A stretch of DNA of 64,000 nt from JAHEDH01 sp963745865 (lineage in GTDB: Bacteria; Actinomycetota; Acidimicrobiia; Spongiisociales; ZC4RG35), in the NCBI GenBank assembly GCA_963745865.1, contig CAVUYZ010000013.1, positions 1 through 64,000 of the forward strand, given 5' to 3'. A model generated the notes under the pieces. It was not told the origin of the DNA. It ran no database searches and saw only the letters and a list, made by a program, of their open reading frames with translations. Shown here piece by piece: positions 17,263 to 25,723 of this stretch; position 1 is the first letter of the stretch, and each line of letters starts with the position of its first letter. A program made the position numbers and the translations under genes.

Positions 17263-19092
17263 CCCATTCCGAACTGCTCATCGGGATCGCGGTGGTGTTC
17301 ATCTTCGGGATCGGTGCTCAGTGGATCGCCGCCAGGCTGAGGATTCCGTCGATTCTCCTCCTGCTGATCCTTGGCTTCGTGGCAGGCCCCGTCACAGGCC
17401 TCGTCCAACCGGACGAGATGTTCGGAGAGATCTTCTTCATCGGTGTGCCGCTCGCCGTCGCCGTGGTGCTGTTCGAGGGAGGAACCACGCTCCGGATTTC
17501 CGAGGTCACTGGCCATGGCTCTGTTGTTCGGCGCCTCATCTCGGTCGGCGTCCTGGTCACATGGGGGATCGCTTCGGGCGTCGCCGTCGTAGTGCTCGGA
17601 TTGGAACCCGGGATCGCCGTCCTTCTGGGGGCCGTGATCGTCGTCTCCGGTCCCACTGTCGTTGGGCCGCTCCTCCGTGCGGTCAAGCCGACCCGAAACG
17701 TGCGGACCGTCCTGAACTGGGAGGGAATCCTGATCGACCCGGTCGGAGCAACGCTGGCAGTCATCGTCTTCGACATCCTGGTTGTCGGCGAGGGGAGTCT
17801 CGGCGGGGGCCTCGGCGCAGCGATAACCACGGTCGGGGTGGGTTTGATCGTGGGTCTGATCGGGGCAGCGGTGATGGTGCTCCTTCTCAAGCAGTACCTG
17901 ATCCCCGACCACCTCCAGCCGGGAGCCACCCTCATGTTCGTGGTGGCTGCGTTTGTCGCCTCGGACCTGCTTCGACCCGAGTCGGGGCTGTTGGCGGTGA
18001 CCCTGATGGGTATCGCGCTCGCAAATCAGAAGTTCGTCTCCGTCGAGCACATCATCGAGTTCAAGGAGACCCTTCGTGATCTCCTGATCGCCGGCCTGTT
18101 CATTCTTCTCGCGGCACGTCTCGAGATCGAGGACATCACATCCGTTGGCTGGCGCGAGGCGCTGTTCGTGGTCGTGCTGGTGGTCGTTGCCCGTCCCCTC
18201 GCGGTCTTCCTCTCGACCGATCCGGTCGGACCTCTCGTTTCGGGAGCGCCTGTTCATGAGTTGGGTCGCTCCGCGAGGGATCGTTGCGGCGGCCGTGGCG
18301 TCCGTGTTCGCCATCGAGTTGGAGGAGGCGGGCGTCGCCGGCGCCGAGCGCCTCATCCCGCTGACGTTCCTGGTGATCGTCGGGACGGTCGCCTTGTATT
18401 CACTCACCGCGAAGCTCGTCGGAAGGCTGCTCGGCGTCGTCGACGAAGACGCCGGGTCATTGGTGATCGTTGGCGCCAACCCGGTCGCGCGGGAACTCGC
18501 AAAGACGGTCGCATCGACCGGCGTCGACGTCGAACTGGTCGCGTCGAACCATTCGGAGCTCACCAAGGCGAGGATGGAAGGTCTCACCGCGGTCAGAGCA
18601 AGCGTGCTCGACGAAAGTGATCAAGATTCGGGGTCAGAGGACATCGTCCTTCTCGCCACGCCCAACGACGAGTTCAACGCACTCGCGTCGATCCGGGCGG
18701 TCGAGTCTCGTGACCGCTCGCAGGTGTATCAGCTGGCACCGTCGGTCGGTAGCGAACGTGTCGCAACGAGATTGCGGGCTCGACTGCTGGTGTCGTCCCA
18801 GTTCAGCTTCACCGAGGTGTCCGAGCAGATGCTGTCTGGCGCCGTCTTTCGCAGTACCCAGCTAACGGACCAGTTCAAGTTCGCCGACTACCAGCAGAAG
18901 CACGGACCGAGTGCCACGCCGATCTTCGTGGTGGAGGACGGCCACGTCGTCGGCGTCTTCAGCGCCGACTCGACACTCAGCCCCACTTCTGGCCAGACCA
19001 TCATCGGATTGATGGCGCCGATCACACCGGAGCCACCGATGATCGATGAGGCAGAGGTCATCGAGGCCATGGCCGAGACCGAGACGAGATGA
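17259..19092 (+). CDS. Na+/H+ antiporter (CPA1) with C-terminal TrkA-N domain (one frame break)
   Basis: About 610 residues. The first 400 form 11-12 membrane helices of the NhaP/CPA1 type (ILLLLILGFVAGPVTGL; VLFEGGTTLR; VVSGPTVVGPLLR; SWVAPRGIVAAAVASVFA). A RCK/TrkA-N nucleotide-binding domain follows (GSLVIVGANPVARELAKTV) with a regulatory C-terminus. Such proteins exchange Na+ or K+ for H+ under cytosolic nucleotide or ion control. The frame breaks near 18222, in the last part of the membrane domain, and resumes at DLSFRERLFMSWVAP. GTG at 17259 overlaps the dehydrogenase stop. Confidence 0.9.
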
Positions 19093-19106
19093 CAAGGAGG
19101 AATGAC

Positions 19107-19494
19107 ATGAGTTTCCACTTTGGTATCACCAGCGACGAGTCGTTCGAGGACGTGATGGCGAACACCCGCGCCGCGCTCGACCGATCAGGGTTTCGGGATC
19201 ATCACCGAGATCGACATGGCCGCGACCCTTCAGACGAAACTGGGCGTTGCGACGGCTCCCTATGTGATTCTGGGCGCCTGCAACCCAGGCCTTGCCCACG
19301 AGGCGACCTCGGCGGTGCCGGAAGTGGGTGTCCTGCTGCCGTGCAACGTCGTCGTTCGCGAGATCGACGATGCAGTACGCGTCGACTTCATGGATCCGTC
19401 CGCGGTCATGTCGATGATCGACGACCCGATCGTGGTTTCGGTTGCCGACAAGGTCAAGCAGCGTCTCGAGGCAGTCAGAGACGCCATCTCCTAG
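19107..19494 (+). CDS. DUF302 protein (frameshifted)
   Basis: About 128 residues of the DUF302 family: FHFGITSDESFEDVMANTRA, then in another frame ITEIDMAATLQTKLG, YVILGACNPGLAHEAT and VGVLLPCNVVVRE, all characteristic. One extra C in GACCGATCAG (near 19180) splits it. Starting ATG 19107 has AAGGAGG at 19094-19100. It lies just after the antiporter gene. The function is not established for this family. Confidence 0.88.
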
Positions 19495-19503
19495 GTCGTG
19501 TTC

Positions 19504-20166
19504 TCAGCCGAAGCGATAGCCGACCGAGCGGACGGTGGTGATCCACCCGGCTCGCTCTTCGCCGAGCTTGGCCCGGAGCCGGCGGACATGAACGTCGACG
19601 GTCCTCGCTCCGCCGAAGTAGTCGTATCCCCAGACCTTCGAGAGCAACTGCTCCCGCGTCCACACCCGGCCGCTGTGCTCGACGAAGAACCTGAGCAGCT
19701 CGTACTCCATGTAGGTGAGATCGAGCGGCTCCTTCGAGAGGGTGGCCTGGTAGGTGAGGGGGTTGAGCTCGAGGTCTTTGAAGCTGAGGACAGACTCGCT
19801 CTCGGTCGTGGTCGAGAGCCGCTTGATCCGCAAAGCCAACTCCGCCGTCGCCGGCGGGTGCGTGACGAAATCGGCGACACCTTCGGCGGATTCCACCAGT
19901 GGATACTGCGCCTGATCGGCCACGACCAGCACAGGCACGCCACTCGACTCCGCCAATTCCTCGATGTGGCGCAGTCGTCTCATCGGCTCTTCGCCGAGTT
20001 CCACGACGAGGACCGACCACTCCGAAATCGAATCGGGCGATGTCAGCTCGAGACTGTCGACGTAGACCGGTTTGATCCCCCCGATGGCGAGCGCTGCGGC
20101 CAAGGCCTCCGAGCAATCCTTGGGGTAGAGGGCTACGTCCATCGGGTGGCTCCGCGCTTCGGTCAT
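19504..20166 (-). CDS. glnR: GlnR-like OmpR-family nitrogen regulator
   Basis: A regulator of 220 residues. The C-terminal winged helix (LDLTYMEYELLRFFVEHSG, WTREQLLSKVWGYDYFGGAR, VDVHVRRLRAKLGE) is very close to actinobacterial GlnR and MtrA-like OmpR proteins. The receiver half is atypical: where the phosphoacceptor aspartate is expected it reads VLVVELGEE. This matches orphan GlnR proteins, which work without a kinase. It starts 1 bp after the glutamine synthetase stop, which strongly supports a nitrogen role. GlnR is my preferred name, but another orphan OmpR regulator cannot be excluded. Confidence 0.78.
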   Translation of the reverse strand: MTEARSHPMDVALYPKDCSEALAAALAIGGIKPVYVDSLELTSPDSISEWSVLVVELGEEPMRRLRHIEELAESSGVPVLVVADQAQYPLVESAEGVADFVTHPPATAELALRIKRLSTTTESESVLSFKDLELNPLTYQATLSKEPLDLTYMEYELLRFFVEHSGRVWTREQLLSKVWGYDYFGGARTVDVHVRRLRAKLGEERAGWITTVRSVGYRFG

Positions 20167-20167
20167 G

Positions 20168-21494
20168 TCACAGCACCGGGAGATAGGTCTCGAGCTCGAA
20201 TCGTGACACGTGATGCTGATAGCGGTCCCATTCCTTGCGTTTGTTCCTGAGGAACCAGTCGGTCACGTGGTCGCCGAGCGCACGGCGGATGAGCTCGGAC
20301 TCCTCCATCACGTCGAGCGCCTCCGACAGGGTCTCGGGAAGGCGTGACACCCCGGCTTCGAACCGTTGGGTCGGGGTGAGCGTGAATACGTTTCCGGGCA
20401 GCTCGTCGGGGAGCGGGTACTCGTTCTCGATGCCGTCGAGGCCGGCAGCGAGCAGCACGGCAAGGGCGAGATACGGGTTGGCGGCCGAGTCAGGAGCCCG
20501 ATACTCGACCCGGACCGACTCGGGTTTGTTCTTCTTGAACGTCGGGACCCGTACGAGGGCCGATTGGTTGTTGTGGCCCCACGAGACCCAGATCGGTGCA
20601 TCGAAGCCGGCAACCAGCCGCTTGTACGAGTTGACCCACTGGTTGGTCACGGCGGTGACCTCGCGGGCGTGACGCAGCAAGCCGGCGATGAACGCTTCGC
20701 CCGTGCGCGACAGCCCGTGCGGGGCGCTCTCGTCGGCGAATGCGTTGTTCTCGCCCTCGAAGAGGGACATGTGGAGGTGCATGCCGCTTCCGTCGTGGCT
20801 CTCCAGTGGTTTCGGCATGAAGGTGGCGTAGATGCCGTGCTCGAGCGCAACTTCCTTGACGGCCAGGCGGAAGCTCATGATGTTGTCCGCCATGGTCAGC
20901 GCATCGGTGTATCTGACGATGATCTCGTGTTGGCTGGGGGCGACCTCATGGTGGGAGTGCTCGATCGGGATGCCCATCTTCTCCAGCGAGTTGATGGTCT
21001 TGCGGCGGTATTCCTGTGCCACGTCGAGCGGGGTGAGGTCGAAGTAGCCACCCTGGTCGAGCACCTTGAGGAACCGGACCCGAATCGGCGAAGTAGAAGT
21101 ACTCGAGCTCGGGAGCGACATAGAAGGTGAAGCCCAGGTCGGTTGCCCGCTGGAGGTTGCGCTTGAGGACGGTGCGGGGATCGCCGGGGAACGGTTCTCC
21201 GTCCGGGGTGACGATGTCGCAGAACATCCGGGCAACCTGCTCCTCCTGGCGCCAGGGGAGGATCTGGAACGTGGAGGGATCCGGAAAGGCGAGCATGTCC
21301 GCTTCCTGCAGGCGGGCATAGCCGTCGATGGAACTCCCGTCGAAGGTCATGCCCTCGTCGAACGCCGTTTGGAGCTCCTGGGGACTGATCGAAACCGACT
21401 TGAGAAAGCCCTGAACGTCGGTGAACCAGAGCCTGATGAAGCGGATCTTCCGCTCCTGGACCTGACTGAGTACGTAGTCTGCTTGCCTGCTCAC
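20168..21494 (-). CDS. glnA: Type I glutamine synthetase (one frame break)
   Basis: It makes glutamine from glutamate, NH3 and ATP. The first part has FIRLWFTDVQGFLKSVSIS and TFDGSSIDGYARLQEADM; the second has HHEVAPSQHEI, GSGMHLHMSL, VNSYKRLV and VEYRAPDSAANPYLA. It is about 441 residues long, the size of the GSI-alpha type, which lacks the adenylylation loop. The frame changes near 21083 between YFYFADSG and RFLKVLDQGG. A partial GlnR-type box lies 42 bp upstream, and the glnR-like gene follows at once. Confidence 0.95.
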
Positions 21495-21535
21495 GCCGAG
21501 GACGCTAGCCGGGGGATCGACCGCTCTCCCAGCCC

Positions 21536-21562
21536 GAAACGCGCCGTTAACACACCCCGGAC
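21536..21562 (+). promoter_or_regulatory. Candidate GlnR box upstream of glnA
   Basis: On plus, GAAAC (21536-21540), N6, TTAAC (21547-21551), N6, CGGAC (21558-21562). The 11-bp periodicity and the first two elements fit the actinobacterial GlnR consensus (GTNAC-N6-GAAAC repeats); the third fits weakly. It lies 42 bp before the glnA start. The match is by eye and partial. Confidence 0.4.
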
Positions 21563-21567
21563 CGGGG
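21555..21567. terminator. Small hairpin between manA and glnA
   Basis: ACCCCGG/CCGGGGT forms a short GC-rich stem about 60 bp after the manA stop on minus. It could attenuate read-through into glnA. No U-tract follows, so support is weak. Confidence 0.3.
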
Positions 21568-21627
21568 TGGTGGGGTCGTGGGCCGACGCCGGGAGCCGCA
21601 TGACCCGAACGCGCGAGACGTCTCGGT

Positions 21628-22590
21628 TCAGAACCCGACTTCGAGGCAGATGCCTTCGGTTTCGACCTCGGTGTCGAGCGCCGAGTGAGGGATGAATCCG
21701 GTTGCTCCGATCGGGAGGCCGAGACTGCCGAGGGTGGCGTCTCCCCCGACAGCCATCATTATCCGGGGTCCCGGTCGATCTTCGAGCTCGATCGTCCCTG
21801 CCGGGTGCTCTTTCATCCAGTAGTGAGGGGTAGAGACGAGCAGTCGAGCCCTCGCGCCCGGCCGCATCGGCCCAATGTTCAGGGCGTCCTTCGGGTGGAG
21901 CCGTACCGAGTCCACCGCCTCGATCGGATGGAGGGGCCGCGGTGGCCGGTCGTACTCGGCTGCCCAGTCGTACAGCCGGAATGTGGTGTCGCTCGGCGTC
22001 TGGACCTCGGCAATCATCACGCCTGCCCCGAGCGCGTGGATCAAGCCGGCGGGGAGATGGTGGAAGCTGCCGGTGACGGCTGGCACCTCCCGCAGCAGTG
22101 AGACGATCGAGACAGAGCCTGCCGTCTGCTCGATCTCCTGAAGGGTCACCCCCTGATCGACATCGAGAAACAGGACCGATCCCGGACCTGCGTCGATCAC
22201 GTACCACGACTCCGTCTTGAGCCTCGCCAACGGATGGCTCCTGACATAGTCGACGTCCGGGTGGACCTGGACCGAGAGGTGCTCTCTCGCATCGAGGTAC
22301 TTGACGAGCAGCGGGAACCGCCCGTCCACGGTGAGGGGGACCGGGCCCATCAGGTCGTGACCCAGCTTGGCGGCAAGGGCTCCAAGGGACCACCCGCGCC
22401 ACTGTCCCGAGGTGACTCGGGAACACGGGTCCTCGAGATGTGGGGCCACCTGGGGCGGAATGTCGGCGACCTCCCAGCTCTCACCGAAGAAGGCCGCGCC
22501 CGGATACTTCCCGAGCTCGGCGAGGCGATGGCCGCCCCACGGCTTCTCGACGAGAACGGGAGCCAACGAGAATGGCTCGACCCGAGGCAT
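21628..22590 (-). CDS. manA: Mannose-6-phosphate isomerase, class I
   Basis: A cupin metalloenzyme that interconverts mannose 6-phosphate and fructose 6-phosphate, of about 320 residues. Visible hallmarks are VEKPWGGHRLAELG and GESWEVAD at the start, HLSVQVHPDVDYV (metal histidines), KTESWYVIDA, LPAGLIHALGAG and VQTPSDTTFRLYDW. ATG 22590 is preferred over 22611 because the upstream acetyltransferase stops at 22593, giving TGACCATG. It belongs to a minus-strand run that leads into glnA. Confidence 0.92.
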   Translation of the reverse strand: MPRVEPFSLAPVLVEKPWGGHRLAELGKYPGAAFFGESWEVADIPPQVAPHLEDPCSRVTSGQWRGWSLGALAAKLGHDLMGPVPLTVDGRFPLLVKYLDAREHLSVQVHPDVDYVRSHPLARLKTESWYVIDAGPGSVLFLDVDQGVTLQEIEQTAGSVSIVSLLREVPAVTGSFHHLPAGLIHALGAGVMIAEVQTPSDTTFRLYDWAAEYDRPPRPLHPIEAVDSVRLHPKDALNIGPMRPGARARLLVSTPHYWMKEHPAGTIELEDRPGPRIMMAVGGDATLGSLGLPIGATGFIPHSALDTEVETEGICLEVGF

Positions 22591-22592
22591 GG

Positions 22593-23829
22593 TCAGAAGA
22601 CCTCGGGACACACAGGTGAGCGGTGGTGCCGGAAGAGCCGATCTGCGACGATCGCGACCTCAGGGGCTCCGTCCACCCTGCCGATCCGCATGAGCTCGGC
22701 GAAGCGAGGGCTGCCCAGCATCGCAGTCCCCAATACCTCGATATCGAACGAGATCTGGGGCGGGTCGTCGACGGGCAAGCAGGTTGTCTCCACCCCGTCG
22801 GTTTCCAGCCGCCACGTGCCCTCGACCAGCCCCATGCGGTCGGACACGCCGAAGGTGAGCGATCCGCCTTCGGAGTATGTGCGTCCCGTCAGAGCGTCTT
22901 CGACGTTCAGGATCCGGATCCACATGTTGTCGGACAGCATCTGGGTCGTTCGCCGAGGCGCAGCCAGCATCCCGAGCAGCGGCTCGTCGAGCGGCCGGTG
23001 CGGCGCCTCGACGGTGCCGGCGAGATCGTGACCGATCGTGGTGCTCCAGATCCCGGCCCATGACTCGGGAGTCGTTCCAAACAGCTCGATGACCTTGACC
23101 TTGTGAGCAGCGTGGGTCCCATCCCAGCGGGGCTCGATGCGGATCTGCGCGTAGCCCGTGACATCGCCACCAGCGCCGCGAGAGACGATCGTTCGGAGAT
23201 CCGACATCCCCTCCCGTTGGTCGGGATCGTCTCGGAGACGGCGGTGGGTCCACCAGGCATCGGTTCGACCGTAGCTACCCGGGATGTCGCGACGGATCCG
23301 CTCGTACACCTCGGGCAGGAGCTCGAGCAGCTTCGTCGAGGTCCACGAATCGGGTCGGGTCCGGCGTTGGCGCGTCGCTCCTGAACGATGCGTGGTTTCG
23401 GTCGACAGTCAGGTGCAGCTCGCGAGCCGCGACGCCGAACCCAAAGCGGTCGTAGATCGAGGACTCGGATGCCCAGAGCGCAGCGATGGGATCTCCGTGG
23501 TCGATGGCCTCGTCGAGGTGGGCGGTCATCAGTGCCCGGAGCACGCCCCGTCTCCGGTGGGTAGCGCTGACCGTCACTCCGGTCGTCCCGGCGCAGATCA
23601 TGGATCCACCCGGGACGGTCAGGTCGAGATCGAAGACTCCGAGCGTGCCGACGACCTGTCCGGCGTCCTCGGCGATCTGGTTGCGCTCGAACGGCGCATA
23701 TGCGCGGACCCGCTGGCGGAACTGTTCGCGCTTGTCGCCTTCCGGCGGGAGCGTGAATGCGAACGGGCCGCCCATCGCGGCGAAGTAGGCGTCGAAATCA
23801 TCCCACGAGGCGGGACGAACCTCCGTCAC
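22593..23829 (-). CDS. Eis-like GNAT acetyltransferase (one frame break)
   Basis: About 411 residues. The N-terminal GNAT domain reads EVRPASWDDFDAYFAAM, with the acetyl-CoA site around GVTVSATHRRRGVLRALM. A second GNAT-like and an SCP2-type C-terminal domain follow, and the protein ends in phenylalanine as Eis enzymes do (SPVCPEVF). Mycobacterial Eis acetylates amines including aminoglycosides and proteins; the substrate here is unknown. The frame changes near 23318 between FVDLDEAARA and YERIRRDIPGSYG. GTG 23829 is preceded by GGAGGTTGAG and directly follows the upstream gene's stop. Confidence 0.88.
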
Positions 23830-23830
23830 C

Positions 23831-24448
23831 TCAACCTCCAGTCGTGGTTGCCTGGAGCTCGATGTCGTCGGCGACTGCGGTGAACTGCCTGACTGCGGTG
23901 TCGAACACTTCGAGAGCGTCGATGCGAGGGGCGGCTTCCGGGCCTTCGAATCCGACGAGCACGTCGTTGGCGGCATTGGCGGCTGCGCTTCCGGTCGCTG
24001 TGAGGGTCCCGTGGAGCTCACTGAGCGACGGCGGAGGCACGACCGACGCGAGGTCACTTGCCCACGTGGCGAGCCGGTTGGCGAGATCAGCCAGCTGATC
24101 GCGGGCGGCGGCGTACTCGATCTGCTTGGGGTCGGCGTCCCACGCCGAGTTGATGTTCGCCATCTCGGCCTGGAACCCGAGAAGCGAACCTTCCGCCGAC
24201 GCCATCTGATCGATGTATGCCTGAGTCTCCGGAGACAAGATCGGAGCGGCTGTGGTCGGCGTCGGCGTGTCGTCGACGGCGAGGGTGGTGGTGGTCGTGG
24301 TCGCGACGGTGCCGTCTGCTCCGATGTCCTGCGAGTCGGACTCGTCGGCTGGGAGGTTCTGGACGAACACGTACGTGAACATCATCATCCCGAGGATCAC
24401 GAGCGGAAGCAGCCAGCGGCCTGGGCGGGGGTCGGGATTGAGCACCAT
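23831..24448 (-). CDS. Membrane-anchored extracytoplasmic protein, unknown function
   Basis: Not recognised. It has 205 residues: one N-terminal membrane helix (WLLPLVILGMMMFTYVFV), a low-complexity Thr-rich linker (TVATTTTTTLAVDD), then a mainly helical domain (residues about 75-200) with heptad-like stretches such as YAAARDQLADLANRLATWAS. This suggests a surface-exposed coiled-coil or four-helix domain. It is the first gene of the eis-manA-glnA run, and the 98-bp region upstream is shared with a divergent gene that also has one membrane helix and a Thr-rich linker. Confidence 0.75.
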   Translation of the reverse strand: MVLNPDPRPGRWLLPLVILGMMMFTYVFVQNLPADESDSQDIGADGTVATTTTTTLAVDDTPTPTTAAPILSPETQAYIDQMASAEGSLLGFQAEMANINSAWDADPKQIEYAAARDQLADLANRLATWASDLASVVPPPSLSELHGTLTATGSAAANAANDVLVGFEGPEAAPRIDALEVFDTAVRQFTAVADDIELQATTTGG

Positions 24449-24546
24449 CGGTCAATGAACGTTAGTCATCGACCGGCGGCTTCTCCGTCATAGAGCACCA
24501 AGTCGTACCCCTTGTCCACGCACGGCACGTCTCGTACGTTCGGCAG

Positions 24547-25449
24547 ATGTCGATTCCGAGCAGCGAAGACCGTCCCGACGACGTCATCGAGTCGATCCCA
24601 TGGGAGTCCCTTGGTCGGCTCGATCCACCGGATCGTCGACCCTGGTACATCGCAGGGGCCGTGGTGGTGACGGTCGTCGCGATCTCGGCGTCGGCGACCA
24701 GGACGCTGTGGCCGGCGCCGCCCCTCGAACCGCCGACTGCATCGACCTCCACCGCCACTGTGGCCACCACCGCCATTGTCCAGAGCACCCAGGAGGCGCC
24801 GGTGACGGTTGCGCCGGTCTCAGCGCCGGTTCTCAGCGAGGCCGATCTCATGGCGGTCGAGCCCGCGCAGATGGACCGTTGGGTCGCTTCCCATGCCGAG
24901 TGGTTCCTGTCGGAACTGTTCACCCTCGATGGGTCGGACCGGGAGGGGCTCGCAGACCTCATGCCGGCCGGAGTCTCGATCGACTCGCCTGATCCCGACG
25001 CCCGCAGCTTCGTGGAGTCGGCGTCGACGAGAACCGTGACGAAGACGGGATCGGACCGATACGAGGTCGTCGTCCTGATCAGGCTCCTCTCATCCGCCGA
25101 CGGAACTGCCTACGTCCGCCATGCGGCGGCTGCCTTCGCCGTCCCTGTCGGGATCGTCGATGGACAGCCGGTCATCCTCGACTTGCCCTCGCCCGTGGAT
25201 ATCGAGGTCTTGCGCGGGCGGGTTCCTGCGGGCGAGCCGAGCGCTCCACCGGCGCACGTGGCCGATGCCGCTGTTGCATCCGCGGAGACGTTCGGGACGG
25301 TGGATCCATCGACCGTGACGGCCCAACTGGCGGGCAGTTACTGGCGGGTGTCGGTGGCCGTCGAAGATGCGGCGGGAGTCATGTGGCCGATCGTCGTGTG
25401 GATCGATGGGGCCGGCGACCCGGTGGAAACGGCGCCCGCTCAGCCGTAG
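24547..25449 (+). CDS. Single-pass membrane protein with extracytoplasmic domain, unknown function
   Basis: Not recognised. It has 300 residues: a short cytoplasmic segment, a membrane helix (YIAGAVVVTVVAISASATR, about 35-53), a Pro/Thr/Ala linker (to about 90), and a globular domain of about 200 residues with alternating strands (TVTKTGSDRYEVVVLIRLL; YWRVSVAVEDAAGVMWPIVV). The single helix plus a tandem alpha+beta domain is reminiscent of VirB8/TcpC-type NTF2 folds, but I see no conserved motif to support that. Its 3' end overlaps the NifU-N gene by 10 bp tail to tail. Confidence 0.7.
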   Translation: MSIPSSEDRPDDVIESIPWESLGRLDPPDRRPWYIAGAVVVTVVAISASATRTLWPAPPLEPPTASTSTATVATTAIVQSTQEAPVTVAPVSAPVLSEADLMAVEPAQMDRWVASHAEWFLSELFTLDGSDREGLADLMPAGVSIDSPDPDARSFVESASTRTVTKTGSDRYEVVVLIRLLSSADGTAYVRHAAAAFAVPVGIVDGQPVILDLPSPVDIEVLRGRVPAGEPSAPPAHVADAAVASAETFGTVDPSTVTAQLAGSYWRVSVAVEDAAGVMWPIVVWIDGAGDPVETAPAQP

Positions 25450-25694
25450 TGGCGCTCGAGGATCTCGATCGCAGTCGGACGGATGTCGTCCCAGGTCGAC
25501 CCGGGATCCTTCGTGAGCGTGACGAAGTCGGCAGTCATGAACATGCTGACGACGCCGCCGATCCCGAGCAGTTCGGCTGCGAGCGGATCGTCCGCGGTGG
25601 TCGCATCCGTGAATGTCACGGGGCCGCCCACCGGCTGGCCGACGGTGAACTTGAGGGCGTTGGGATTCGGAGTCGGGTCTGTCGTGATCGGCAT
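25440..25694 (-). CDS. NifU/Nfu N-terminal domain protein
   Basis: A stand-alone Nfu_N domain of 84 residues: TPNPNALKFTVGQPV at the start and VSMFMTADFVTLTKDPGSTW in the centre. The C-terminal CxxC cluster-binding domain of full Nfu proteins is absent, as in other actinobacterial single-domain members. A link to Fe-S metabolism is plausible but not shown. It is divergent from hyuA across only 29 bp. Confidence 0.85.
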   Translation of the reverse strand: MPITTDPTPNPNALKFTVGQPVGGPVTFTDATTADDPLAAELLGIGGVVSMFMTADFVTLTKDPGSTWDDIRPTAIEILERHYG

Positions 25695-25723
25695 GTCTCT
25701 CGCCGTCGATCGTAGCGACCATC

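Noticed and set aside
18145..19092. A separate TrkA-type protein starting inside the antiporter
   Set aside because: Membrane-domain motifs (SWVAPRGIVAAAVASVFA) at its start are the continuation of the antiporter; one frame break explains the two frames.
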